Shown here: one piece after another, positions 11,820-19,826 of the stretch | How positions within the stretch are numbered: the first letter of the stretch is position 1 | Layout of the letters: every line of letters starts with the position of its first letter | From: an uncultured Blautia sp. | Lineage (GTDB): Bacteria > Bacillota > Clostridia > Lachnospirales > Lachnospiraceae | Direction of reading: 5' to 3' | DNA length: 26,721 nt | Assembly: GCA_900542045.1 (NCBI GenBank) | Contig: UQMI01000048.1 | Coordinates: 1 to 26,721 of the forward strand | Notes under the pieces: model-generated | What the model saw: only the letters and a program-made list of their open reading frames with translations | The model's database searches: none | Told to the model about the DNA's origin: nothing | Program-made: the position numbers and the translations under genes

Positions 11820-12515
11820 ATGTTGACAAACGAAGACAAAAGAGAGGTTGCTCAGATCGTAGCAGAGGCAGTAAAAGAAGCGATAGGCGGCGTTAGAGAC
11901 GCGATCAGCGAGGGGATGAAGGCGCCGGGAGAAAAGGTTACAAAAGAACAAATTATGGCTATTAAGGATCCGGGGGTCAGGCGTGAAATGATGCGTAGGC
12001 ATCCGGAGGCGTTTAACCCGGAGAACTGGAGCGAGGAAAAACAGATAGCATATGAGCTTTCGCAGAAAGATAAAGTGGATCCGGTTTTTGAATCCATGTT
12101 TGAAGAACAGTCTGCCAGGATCGGCGAGATTGCAACTCCAGAGGCAAAGAGGAAAGCCATTCTTGCAATCGGAGCGAAAGAAGGCGGCCCACAGATGCGT
12201 CAGAGGCTTATTGAGGCGTTCCCTGATGCATTTGAGAGCTGTGTACCCAGTAATCCGTGGGAGAGGAAGAAACCGGTAAAAAGACGGAAAGATAAAGCGA
12301 TTACGGACGCGAGAAAACGTATTGAGGGAATCACGGATCCGGACGAGCTGAAAGATGCGATCATGTCGATTAAAGACCGTGGCGCGAGACTGAAGATGAT
12401 TGAAGAGAATCCAGCGGCTTTCCTGCGGCATGACGAGGAAGTGCCGGAAACGATTGAGGGGAACGGCATCTTATACGAGCATATCGCTGAAGGAGGTATT
12501 GGCAATGAAGAATGA
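11820..12515 (+). CDS. Repeat protein sharing a motif with the neighbouring scaffold-like protein
   Basis: I do not recognise a named family for this 231-aa protein. It carries three copies of a roughly 22-residue motif, IMxIKDxxxRxxMIxxxPxxF: about residues 45-65 (IMAIKDPGVRREMMRRHPEAF), 114-138 (a looser copy, ILAIGAKEGG..IEAFPDAF) and 181-201 (IMSIKDRGARLKMIEENPAAF). The same motif ends the next protein, which looks like a capsid scaffold. The rest is charged and helical. ATG 11820 immediately follows the cold-shock gene (AAAGGAG upstream). It may be an assembly cofactor or modified scaffold; this is inferred from the shared motif only. Confidence 0.6.
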   Translation: MLTNEDKREVAQIVAEAVKEAIGGVRDAISEGMKAPGEKVTKEQIMAIKDPGVRREMMRRHPEAFNPENWSEEKQIAYELSQKDKVDPVFESMFEEQSARIGEIATPEAKRKAILAIGAKEGGPQMRQRLIEAFPDAFESCVPSNPWERKKPVKRRKDKAITDARKRIEGITDPDELKDAIMSIKDRGARLKMIEENPAAFLRHDEEVPETIEGNGILYEHIAEGGIGNEE

Positions 12516-13200
12516 CGTAAAAACATCCAATACGAACGACCGGTCAGTGCTGGAAACGCTGCAGGATTCAATAGAAGGCGATGAATCAGATGGGCAGGAA
12601 AAGTCCGTAGAAAGGGAAAATGAAACGCTGCAGGGTGCTGACGGAGGTACATCTCAGGAGAGTGTTGAAGAGATGCAGGACAACGATAAGGCCAAACTGG
12701 CCTTTGATGAAGCTCTGAAGAGATACGGATTTCAGGGAGAATTTGACAGGCGGGTAAATCAGGCAATCCAAGAGGCTTTAGGCAGGAAGCGAAAAGAATG
12801 GGAAGAAGAAAGTAAAGTACGAAATAAGCCCCCAAAGGCCGAAAAGCTGGAAGCCGAGATAGAGGAAATGAAGAAAAGTCTTGTGCTTGAAAAAAATATG
12901 GGCGATGCTCGTACGATCTGTGCGGAATCGAATGCAGTGCTTCCCCAAGAGTTGCTAAAGTATGTGGTTTGTGAGGACAGTGAGAAAACGATTTCCTCAA
13001 CCCTGGGGCTGATTCAGTGTTATAAGGATGCAGTAGTCAAAGCTGTAAAAGATAAGCTGCGAGGGCCTGTTCCCAAAGCAAGTATGGGTACCGCGAATAC
13101 ATGGACGAAAGAAAAAATCATGAATGTAAAGGACCGGGAAAAGCGCCTAAAGCTGATCGCTGAGAATCCGGAGTTATTTGTTAAACATAGAAGATTTTAA
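12505..13200 (+). CDS. Phage capsid scaffold-like protein (DUF4355-like)
   Basis: The 231-aa protein has a low-complexity acidic N-terminus (1-60), a helical middle with a coiled-coil stretch (about 65-130: ..GRKRKEWEEESK.. ..EKLEAEIEEMKK..), then ..CAESNAVLPQELLKYVVCED.. and ..YKDAVVKAVKDKLRGPVPK... This succession is typical of DUF4355-type phage scaffolding proteins. Residues 201-225 (TKEKIMNVKDREKRLKLIAENPELF pattern) repeat the motif found three times in the preceding protein. It starts at 12505 behind GAAGGAGG and overlaps the previous gene by 11 nt. No major capsid gene follows, which is unusual. Confidence 0.6.
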   Translation: MKNDVKTSNTNDRSVLETLQDSIEGDESDGQEKSVERENETLQGADGGTSQESVEEMQDNDKAKLAFDEALKRYGFQGEFDRRVNQAIQEALGRKRKEWEEESKVRNKPPKAEKLEAEIEEMKKSLVLEKNMGDARTICAESNAVLPQELLKYVVCEDSEKTISSTLGLIQCYKDAVVKAVKDKLRGPVPKASMGTANTWTKEKIMNVKDREKRLKLIAENPELFVKHRRF

Positions 13201-13216
13201 AAAGGAGATAAGAAGA

Positions 13217-13546
13217 ATGTTTGGAATTAATGGTAAAGAATACGAACTGAAGTATGATTTTGATAGAGTAGCAATGATCGAGAATGCCTGCGGGTCTCCA
13301 ATGATGGCGGATCTTGTCCGATATAAAGGGACTCTTGGCCTTATATCACTGGCAAATTATGTATCTTATGGATTGCAAGAAAAAGGAACCGGCAAGTATG
13401 TAGGAACAAAAGAGGGGCTTGGGATTGCAAAAAAGTTGATCGAAAGCCTTGGGTATGCTGCTGTTACAGGAGCGGCATTGCAGGCATTACAGTGTGACTG
13501 TCCATTTTTGTTTGAAGAAGGAACAGGGATTGAAAAGAATGATTAA
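13217..13546 (+). CDS. Tail assembly chaperone-like protein (short, G-like)
   Basis: The 109-aa protein begins MFGINGKEYELKYDFDRVAMIE, a pattern seen in siphophage tail assembly chaperones (x-INGKEYELKF..). AAGGAGAT precedes ATG 13217. It is clearly paralogous to the N-terminal third of the next protein (INGKEYELKYDFDRVAMIENA versus IGGKRYVLRYTLSRIALIEDA, and ..CDCPFLF versus ..KDCPFFL). Tail chaperones coat the tape measure protein during tail assembly, and the tape measure gene is two genes downstream, the expected order. Confidence 0.6.
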   Translation: MFGINGKEYELKYDFDRVAMIENACGSPMMADLVRYKGTLGLISLANYVSYGLQEKGTGKYVGTKEGLGIAKKLIESLGYAAVTGAALQALQCDCPFLFEEGTGIEKND

Positions 13547-14309
13547 TATTGGCGGGAAAAGATACGTGCTGAGGTACACCCTCAGCCGTATTGCATTAAT
13601 TGAAGACGCAGTAGGGATGCCTACAGTCGCAGAACTCAGAAAATTTAACAATCTGCTCAGGCTGTCATCTTTGAAAACATATATTGCCTTTGGATTAAAA
13701 GGCGCAGGCGAAGAGAGCTTTGTGAGCACGGATGACGGAATGGAGCTGGCCGAGCAATATATTTATTCGGTTGGGTATTATAAGGCAAACGAAGTGGTCT
13801 TAAAAGCAATTCAGAAAGACTGTCCGTTTTTTCTTCCGAGCCGCCTTGTTGAATTCGAATATTTAGGCGGAGAGCCTGATCCGGATTATCTGGAAATAGC
13901 AGAGCCTTACAAAGAAGAGCTGGAATTTGCATTCTTTGCGGCAAATTTTGGATATTCAAAACAGGATTATGAGGCACTTACGCCTCTTGAAAGGGCTGTG
14001 GTGCGTAAAGCATGGGAAGATAAGATAGTCTCTGATTCTTACGCTATCTACAACGCAGTTTACACAGCAACTTACAATGTGAATCGAAAAAAAGGAAAGA
14101 AGGCGTTGAAGCTCTGGAAGAAAAGCCAGAGGGCTAAAAAGGTAGACGAAGAGAAGATGCAGAATGATCTTGCGATTGCATTAGAGATTGAGAAAAAAGA
14201 AGGCAAAGGATGGGTAGACAAGATCTATAAGGCAGCCAGACTGAAGCGAAGAAAGGATGTGGGATATGGCAGAAGCAATTACCTTGGGCGTCAACCTGAA
14301 AGCAAGTGA
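13539..14309 (+). CDS. Tail assembly chaperone-like protein (long, GT-like)
   Basis: Residues 1-100 of this 256-aa protein repeat the fold of the preceding gene product. Residues about 125-256 form an extra domain (..FGYSKQDYEALTPLERAVVRKAWEDKI.. then basic KKGKKALKLWKKSQRAKK) comparable in position to the T domain of lambda gpGT. It overlaps the previous gene by 8 nt (AATGATTAA) and the tape measure gene by 44 nt. In lambda, G and GT come from one gene by frameshifting; here a short and a long version seem to be encoded by two adjacent paralogs. Confidence 0.6.
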   Translation: MINIGGKRYVLRYTLSRIALIEDAVGMPTVAELRKFNNLLRLSSLKTYIAFGLKGAGEESFVSTDDGMELAEQYIYSVGYYKANEVVLKAIQKDCPFFLPSRLVEFEYLGGEPDPDYLEIAEPYKEELEFAFFAANFGYSKQDYEALTPLERAVVRKAWEDKIVSDSYAIYNAVYTATYNVNRKKGKKALKLWKKSQRAKKVDEEKMQNDLAIALEIEKKEGKGWVDKIYKAARLKRRKDVGYGRSNYLGRQPESK

Positions 14310-16548
14310 TTCGGGATTTAGAAAAGCACTGCAGGATGCAGAAAGGGCAGCAAATTCTTTCGATAAGAAAATGAAAGATATATCGTCTAGCTTAAAAAAC
14401 ATAGGCGGAACATTAAGCGGGTTTGGATCTAGTCTGTCTCTTGGCGTAACTGCACCGCTTACGTTGGCCGGGAAAAGCATGGTTACGGCAGCTTCGGACT
14501 TTGATGAGAATTTAAATAAGGTTAATGTGGCTTTTGGGAATAGCGCAGATTCTGTAAAGAGCTGGGCGGATACGGCTACAAAGAATTTTGGGCTGTCTAT
14601 GAATCAGGCACTTGAAGCAACTTCCCTGTTTGGGGATATGGCCACATCTATGGGCCTTACTCAACCTGCCGCGGCCTCTATGTCCACTTCTTTAGCAGGT
14701 TTGGCGGGTGATCTTGCATCATTTAAGAATATCGAGATTGATCAGGCTATGACAGCGCTATCTGGCGTATTTACAGGCGAAACGGAATCTTTGAAGCAGC
14801 TGGGTATTGTTATGACCCAGACCAATTTGGATGCCTTCGCTCTTGCGAATGGCCTGGGGAAAACGACAGATGAAATGACCCAGGCAGAGCAAGTGCAGCT
14901 CAGATATGCTTATGTAATGGAAATGGCGAGTAATGCTCAGGGGGATTATGCCAGGACTTCAGACGGGACGGCGAATAGCATCAGAACATTTCAATCCTCC
15001 GTTGAGAATCTGGCTGCAACGCTTGGCCAGAATTTGCTGCCAATTATTACGCCGTTAATTCAGAAAGCAACAGAAATGGTAAATGCCTTTGCCACTGCTG
15101 ATCCGCAGCTGCAGCAGCTTACATTAAAAATTGCAGGAGTGGCGGCAGCTGTTGGGCCGGTATTGATTGTATTGGGACAGTTTGTATCTTCGATTGGATC
15201 GGCTGCAGGTGTTGTTGGCGTCTTAGGCAGCAAACTGTTATCGATCGGCAGCCTGGGGAGTACGTTATCCGCTGTTTTTGCTGCAATAACTGGCCCTGTA
15301 GGAATTGCGGTTGCAGCGATCACGGCGCTGGTGGCGGCGTTCTCTTATCTGATGGCAACAAATGAAGAGTTCCGAAACTCTGTTATGCAGACCGTTATGA
15401 CGATAGGAGAGTCGCTTGTTCCGATTATACAGGCACTTATGCCGATTATTCAAACGATTGCGACTGTATTGGCCAGTACGGTTTTGACGGTAGTTCAAGC
15501 GTTGGCGCCTTTGTTGCTGCAGATCGTTACAATGCTTGGTCAGATCATAGCAACTGTAGCTCCTTTGATAGAACAGCTGATATCGCAGCTTACGCCGGTA
15601 TTAACCACGATTATAACAACTGTTGGTGAAATTGTCGCTACGGTATTGCCGCCCGTGATTACAGTGATCCAGTCCATTATTGAGGCTATAGAGCAATTGC
15701 TCCCGCCTATTGCAGAGGTTTTATCAACAGTAATAGAAGTGGTTTCTTCGATTATTGAAGAAGTCACGCCAATCGTGGAGTTTATTGCTGAGACAATTGC
15801 TGACATTATGGACAAAATAACGCCTATCATTGAGTTTGTTGCGGGAGTAATAGAAGATGTTATGAGTGAGATAGAGCCGATAGTCTCTTTTGTGGCAGAT
15901 GTAGTATCCGATATGCTTGACAAAATTGAACCAATAGCATCGACTGTCGGGGATGTATTTGAAAAGGTCTATAGTACAGCATCCAAAATGATGAATAAAG
16001 TGGGTCGAGCCGTAACGGATGTTTTTGACAAAATAGAATCCGCATGGAACGGCCTTACCGGTTTTGTATCGGGCGTTTTTTCAGGTGTTGAAAGTGCGGT
16101 GCAAACACTTGTCAGCCAGGTAAAAGGCTTTGTAAATGGAGTTATTGGAGGAATTAATGCGGCAATCGGCCTTATAAATATGATTCCCGGGGTGAGCATC
16201 GGTACTATCCCGTATCTTTCCCAAGGAACTGATAACTGGCAGGGCGGGTTTGCCTATATGAACGAGGGAGGAAGAGGGGAACTTACCTACCTTCCGAATG
16301 GCGCACAGGTGATTCCTCATGATATATCCGTAAAATATGCAAAAGAAGCGGCAAGAGTGAACAGCAATGCGGAACCCATTGATCTGAACGGAATCATGGA
16401 AGGAATGATTATACAGGTGATAAACAACACAAATGTTGATGGAACTCCGCTTAAAGAAACTATATCAGATTATACAATACGGAAGATCGGAAATCAGCAG
16501 CGGGCAAGGCTTAGATCTAAGGGGGTGAGTATATCAAATTCGAATTGA
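14266..16548 (+). CDS. Phage tail tape measure protein (TP901 family)
   Basis: The 760-aa protein sets tail length and is packed in the tail tube. The N-terminal ~60 residues are helical (..SGFRKALQDAERAANSFDKK..). About 75-270 match the TP901 core (SDFDENLNKVNVAFG.., ..TSLFGDMATSMGLT.., ..ALSGVFTGETESLKQLGI.., ..RTFQSSVENLAATLG). Glycine/alanine-rich membrane-spanning-like segments follow at about 285-365, then a long I/V/E-rich repetitive helical region (about 380-590). The C-terminus holds ..GGFAYMNEGGRGELTYLPNGAQVIP. The start at 14266 (AAAGGATGTGGGAT upstream) is preferred to 14257. At 760 aa it would give a short tail. The frame is intact over its whole length. Confidence 0.92.
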   Translation: MAEAITLGVNLKASDSGFRKALQDAERAANSFDKKMKDISSSLKNIGGTLSGFGSSLSLGVTAPLTLAGKSMVTAASDFDENLNKVNVAFGNSADSVKSWADTATKNFGLSMNQALEATSLFGDMATSMGLTQPAAASMSTSLAGLAGDLASFKNIEIDQAMTALSGVFTGETESLKQLGIVMTQTNLDAFALANGLGKTTDEMTQAEQVQLRYAYVMEMASNAQGDYARTSDGTANSIRTFQSSVENLAATLGQNLLPIITPLIQKATEMVNAFATADPQLQQLTLKIAGVAAAVGPVLIVLGQFVSSIGSAAGVVGVLGSKLLSIGSLGSTLSAVFAAITGPVGIAVAAITALVAAFSYLMATNEEFRNSVMQTVMTIGESLVPIIQALMPIIQTIATVLASTVLTVVQALAPLLLQIVTMLGQIIATVAPLIEQLISQLTPVLTTIITTVGEIVATVLPPVITVIQSIIEAIEQLLPPIAEVLSTVIEVVSSIIEEVTPIVEFIAETIADIMDKITPIIEFVAGVIEDVMSEIEPIVSFVADVVSDMLDKIEPIASTVGDVFEKVYSTASKMMNKVGRAVTDVFDKIESAWNGLTGFVSGVFSGVESAVQTLVSQVKGFVNGVIGGINAAIGLINMIPGVSIGTIPYLSQGTDNWQGGFAYMNEGGRGELTYLPNGAQVIPHDISVKYAKEAARVNSNAEPIDLNGIMEGMIIQVINNTNVDGTPLKETISDYTIRKIGNQQRARLRSKGVSISNSN

Positions 16549-16901
16549 AGTTAGAGGGATTCGAAAAATTGGAAAGCAGATTGCGAAAACTCAACAGCAT
16601 CCGTTTTGACGCAGTGATAAAGAAAAATACTACTGAAATGTTCAATCGGGCAAAAGGTACAAATCCAAATAATGGCGGGACTCCTGTTGATAGCGGAGAG
16701 CTTAGGAAATCAGTGGTAGCCTATCCTGCGGAAGGTGTTATGGGCTATACGAAAGAATACGCACCGCATGTCAATTTTGGACATAGGACCAGAGGCAACG
16801 GATATGTTGCTGGACAACGATTCCTAGATCGTAATGTTGAAATACAGAGAGATGTCTTTTTGCAGGATATTGTGGATGCGATTGAAAAAGAATATAAGTG
16901 A
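16545..16901 (+). CDS. HK97 gp10-like head-tail/tail completion protein
   Basis: The protein has the gp10 signature: helical N-terminus (..FEKLESRLRKL..), GTPVDSGELRKSV, GYTKEYAPHVNFGHRT and GYVAGQRFL. It normally connects or terminates the tail. The TTG at 16545 gives 118 aa but lies about 19 nt from the nearest ribosome binding site. The better-placed codon is ATC at 16533, five nt after AAGGGGGTG, which would add IKFE and match the usual family start (x-IKFELKG). It overlaps the end of the tape measure gene. In ordinary siphophages gp10 precedes the tail genes, so its place after the tape measure gene is atypical. Confidence 0.8.
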   Translation: MKLEGFEKLESRLRKLNSIRFDAVIKKNTTEMFNRAKGTNPNNGGTPVDSGELRKSVVAYPAEGVMGYTKEYAPHVNFGHRTRGNGYVAGQRFLDRNVEIQRDVFLQDIVDAIEKEYK

Positions 16902-16914
16902 CAGGAGGGCGCGA

Positions 16915-17079
16915 ATGATCTTTGAGAGTATGAGCGAAGAAGAAATATTTAGAATCCTTACAGAAGGCGCGGAGCCAGTAAAGAAGGAGGATCTGGGCAA
17001 GCTGTGGTTAGGCGGGCCAGGGAATTATATTAAGTGCGGAACGATTGAGAGCAGCAGGAAGGAGTTAAACGATGGCTAA
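16915..17079 (+). CDS. Hypothetical small protein
   Basis: The 54-aa protein (MIFESMSEEEIFRILTEGAEP..) starts at 16915 behind ACAGGAGG. It is mixed helix and glycine-rich turn (KLWLGGPGNYIKCG). No family recognised; it belongs to the late operon by position. Confidence 0.5.
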   Translation: MIFESMSEEEIFRILTEGAEPVKKEDLGKLWLGGPGNYIKCGTIESSRKELNDG

Positions 17080-17105
17080 GATAGAATAGATAGGGGGACT
17101 GATAT

Positions 17106-17321
17106 ATGGCTATCAAATTGAGACTGAAAACACCTACAGAGATCCGGAGGGCTCTTGCCAGGGTGGCTAATATGACTGCCAATGGAGAAATGGATGCTAA
17201 AACAGCAAACAGCATTATACTGGCGTGCAATGCGATTCTTGGGGCAATACGTACAGATGAGCAGCAGAAGAAAATTGATGAACTGGAGATCTTACTTGGT
17301 GATATAGAAAAGGGGCGGTAG
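17106..17321 (+). CDS. Hypothetical small helical protein
   Basis: The 71-aa protein (MAIKLRLKTPTEIRRALARVANM..) looks wholly helical, basic at the start and acidic at the end (DEQQKKIDELEILLGDIEKG). Small helical proteins with this TPTEIRRALARVANM-like start are common in Firmicutes phages without known function. AGGGGGAC lies upstream of the ATG, and the stop is 1 nt before the next start. Confidence 0.6.
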   Translation: MAIKLRLKTPTEIRRALARVANMTANGEMDAKTANSIILACNAILGAIRTDEQQKKIDELEILLGDIEKGR

Positions 17322-17322
17322 C

Positions 17323-17589
17323 ATGGACAGAATAGGAAGGTTGTATCTTGCAGCATTGAAGCTTGCACCTTCACATATAAAAGCATCTGTGAATATTAAT
17401 GGCCAATCTCTTGTGCTCCCGGTTGTGGAGATCAGGGCTTTGTTGGATAGTGGAAAAATAAGCCATAATGATGTAGGAGACCTCATTCCAGAAGGGAGCA
17501 ATTTAAAAGATTTTGATGCATGGTTAAGCATTATAAAAGATATGGCATATTTGGCGGATGAATCCAGGGGGCTGGGAGGTGCGGAATGA
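17323..17589 (+). CDS. Hypothetical protein
   Basis: I do not recognise this 88-aa protein (MDRIGRLYLAALKLAPSHI..). It contains a ..LPVVEIRALLDSGKIS.. segment and ends ..YLADESRGLGGAE. The ATG is preceded by GGGGCGG. It overlaps the sigma factor gene by 4 nt (ATGA), indicating coupled translation with that regulator. Confidence 0.55.
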   Translation: MDRIGRLYLAALKLAPSHIKASVNINGQSLVLPVVEIRALLDSGKISHNDVGDLIPEGSNLKDFDAWLSIIKDMAYLADESRGLGGAE

Positions 17590-18455
17590 CAAATGAACAG
17601 CTTGTCGCCAGGATTCAGGGTGGAGAAAATATAGCGGAAAACATGCTTTCACTATGGGAGCAGAACAAGGGATTTATTTCAGTGATGGCCCGAAAATATG
17701 AAGGGTATGCAGAGCTGGAGGATCTGGAACAAAGCGGGTATATTGGCTTGAATGATGCTGCACAGCATTACGACCCTGACAAGGAAATGAGCTTTATCGG
17801 TTACGCCGCATTCTGGATCAAACGCCGGATGCGTGAATGTGTGTCAGAAAGCAGGTCTGTACATTTGCCATTTGGTTTGTTTGATAAAGTGTTGGAATAC
17901 AAAAGATTTGTCCGAGAATACTCGCAGAATTATGGCTGTAACCCCTCTGAAAGCGAGATACAGGCTGCGATATGTGTTGGCCGGGAAAAACTGCAGAGGA
18001 TACAGGAAGCTGCTCGAATGACGCAAATACAAAGCCTGAGCAAGCCTGTGCAGGCAGGAGAGGAAGAATGTATTCTTGAAGATCTGATCGCTGCAGATGG
18101 CTGTCCGGAAGAAAATGTCATAGAGGCTGTGGATCGCGAAGAATTTAAGAAAATTATCTGGGATTCTGTAGACGGGCTTCCGGATATCCAGCCGGTTGTG
18201 ATCAGGCAAGTATACCAAGAAGGCAAAACGAGGGACGCCGCCGGCAGTGTTATAGGGAAGACAGGCAACACGATCAGAGCAGCAGAATCAAAAGGCCTTA
18301 GGGCGTTAAGAAGAAAGTTTTATGGAAACACATATCGGAAGTATTTTGAAGAATACATACAGGCAGCTTCATTTCGTCATGTCGGCATAAAAGAGTTCAA
18401 TCATAGCTGGACAAGCGCCACGGAAGCGGAAGTATTGAGGTGTATAAGAGAGTAA
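17586..18455 (+). CDS. Sigma-70 family RNA polymerase sigma factor
   Basis: This 289-aa sigma factor is the last gene of the element. Region 2 (about residues 20-90) includes ELEDLEQSGYIGLNDAAQHYDPDKEMSFIGYAAFWIKRRM, close to primary sigma regions 2.1-2.4. A region 3-like part follows (98-145), then a loop reminiscent of region 3.2 (GEEECILEDLIA), and region 4 with a helix-turn-helix (about 185-245: ..LPDIQPVVIRQVYQEGKTRDAAGSVIGKTGNTIRAAESKGLRALRRK). Having regions 2, 3 and 4 sets it apart from short ECF-like phage regulators. It probably redirects host RNA polymerase to the element's own (or a helper's) late promoters. The 40-residue tail is unassigned. Confidence 0.9.
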   Translation: MTNEQLVARIQGGENIAENMLSLWEQNKGFISVMARKYEGYAELEDLEQSGYIGLNDAAQHYDPDKEMSFIGYAAFWIKRRMRECVSESRSVHLPFGLFDKVLEYKRFVREYSQNYGCNPSESEIQAAICVGREKLQRIQEAARMTQIQSLSKPVQAGEEECILEDLIAADGCPEENVIEAVDREEFKKIIWDSVDGLPDIQPVVIRQVYQEGKTRDAAGSVIGKTGNTIRAAESKGLRALRRKFYGNTYRKYFEEYIQAASFRHVGIKEFNHSWTSATEAEVLRCIRE

Positions 18456-18460
18456 TTTCC

Positions 18461-18479
18461 TGATACTAAAATGATACTA
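18461..18479. repeat. Right TGATACT direct-repeat pair (candidate integrase arm site)
   Basis: TGATACTAAAATGATACTA matches 4921-4939 with one change. It is in the same orientation, so in the excised circle the two would flank the attP core. The 98 bases from here to attR are AT-rich and contain no gene. Confidence 0.55.
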
Positions 18480-18577
18480 AAAAAATGTATAGAGAATAGA
18501 AAAGAGGTTTTTTGATCTTGAAAAAGCACTGAAAACAACGAAAATGCGCTATTGCAATACGTAAAAAAGGAGTTTCT

Positions 18578-18600
18578 GATTCCCCTCATCTGCTTAAGAA
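18578..18600. repeat. attR core
   Basis: Identical over 23 bp to 4858-4880. It is the displaced 3' end of tRNA-Gly with its first 6 downstream bases, and it is followed directly by host sequence including the original tRNA terminator. Confidence 0.9.
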
Positions 18601-18642
18601 AATCCCCGGAGCGCGAAAAAATCAGCAGTTCCGGGGATTTTT
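18600..18642. terminator. Host terminator beyond attR, bidirectional
   Basis: AAATCCCCGGA (18600-18610) pairs with TCCGGGGATTT (18630-18640), with A/T runs on both sides. It was probably the original tRNA-Gly terminator. It now separates the element from the convergent galactonate dehydratase gene. Confidence 0.8.
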
Positions 18643-18646
18643 GTAT

Positions 18647-19795
18647 TTACCACTCAGCAATGGACCCGTCTTTATGACGCCATACGGGATTTTTCCAGTT
18701 GTGGGGTGTCTGGTTCTCTTCCAGGATCAGTTCTTTGTTTACATCCACTCCCAGGCCGGGAAGTTTGGGGAGGTTTACATAACCATTTTCAAAACGGAAA
18801 TCCTCCGGATTTTTAACATAATCCAGAACGCTTTTGCCCACGTTGTAATGAATGCCCATGCTCTGTTCCTGGATGACGGCATTGTAGCAGGTGGCGTCTA
18901 TGTTGAGACAGCTTGCCAGAGCAATGGGACCCAGAGGGCAGTGGGGAGCCAGGGCCACATCGTAAGCCTCGGCCATGGCGGCGATCTTTTTGACTTCGGT
19001 GATGCCGCCGGCGTGGCTCAGATCTGGCTGGATGATATCGACGCCTCCTGTCTGCAGCAGCCGTTTGAAGTCGTATTTGCTGTAGAGCCGTTCGCCCGTG
19101 GCGATGGGGATGTTGCAGGCAGCGGCGATTTCTTTGAAATATTCCATGTTCTCGCAGAGTACCGGTTCTTCGATAAACATAGGGTCAAATTCTTCCAGCT
19201 TCTTTGCCAGGATTTTTGCCATGGGTTTGTGAACACGGCCGTGGAAGTCAATGGCAATGCCGAAATATTTGCCGCAGGATTCCCGGATGGCGGCCACCCG
19301 TTCCAGTACGGCGTCTATCTTATCGTAGCTGTCGATGAACTGTAGTTCTTCGGTGGCGTTCATTTTGACGGCGGTAAATCCGGCATTTTTGCGTTCCAGT
19401 GCCGCGCTGCCCACGTCGCTGGGACGGTCCCCTCCGATCCAGCTGTATACCTTCATTTTATCCCGGCATCTTCCGCCCATCAGCTCATGGACAGGCGTTC
19501 CAAGGGTCTTGCCTTTGATGTCCCAGAGCGCCTGGTCGATTCCGGCTATGGCGCTCATGAGCACGCCGCCGCCCCGGTAGAAGCCTGCCCGGTAAAGGGT
19601 GGTCCAGATATCTTCGATCCGTCCCGGGTCAGCGCCGATGAGATAGTCTTTCATTTCCTGAACACAGGCAAGGACGGTGCCGCAGTGACCTTCCAGGACA
19701 GGCTCGCCCCAGCCGGTGATCCCTTCGTCTGTGATGATTTCCACAAAGCCCCAGCGGGGACGCACCGTATAGGTATTTACTTCGATGATCTTCAT
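18647..19795 (-). CDS. dgoD: D-galactonate dehydratase (enolase superfamily)
   Basis: The enzyme dehydrates D-galactonate to 2-dehydro-3-deoxy-D-galactonate. It is 382 aa, the length I know for E. coli DgoD. The enolase-superfamily residues fall where expected: metal ligands D183 (AIDFHG), E209 (FIEEP) and E235 (TGERLYS), with catalytic H185 and H285 ([10 protein letters not shown]). A capping domain occupies 1-115. The start at 19795 follows AAAGGAGGATATC; the longer frame to 19867 runs into the upstream gene. It is the last gene of a minus-strand operon (kinase, aldolase, dehydratase). A related acid such as gluconate or arabinonate cannot be excluded as substrate. Confidence 0.92.
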   Translation of the reverse strand: MKIIEVNTYTVRPRWGFVEIITDEGITGWGEPVLEGHCGTVLACVQEMKDYLIGADPGRIEDIWTTLYRAGFYRGGGVLMSAIAGIDQALWDIKGKTLGTPVHELMGGRCRDKMKVYSWIGGDRPSDVGSAALERKNAGFTAVKMNATEELQFIDSYDKIDAVLERVAAIRESCGKYFGIAIDFHGRVHKPMAKILAKKLEEFDPMFIEEPVLCENMEYFKEIAAACNIPIATGERLYSKYDFKRLLQTGGVDIIQPDLSHAGGITEVKKIAAMAEAYDVALAPHCPLGPIALASCLNIDATCYNAVIQEQSMGIHYNVGKSVLDYVKNPEDFRFENGYVNLPKLPGLGVDVNKELILEENQTPHNWKNPVWRHKDGSIAEW

Positions 19796-19826
19796 GATAT
19801 CCTCCTTTTCATTTGACGATCTGTAA

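Noticed and set aside
17071..17091. A five-codon frame MAKIE before the 71-aa protein
   Set aside because: Too short to support as a gene, though it has a nearby purine-rich stretch.
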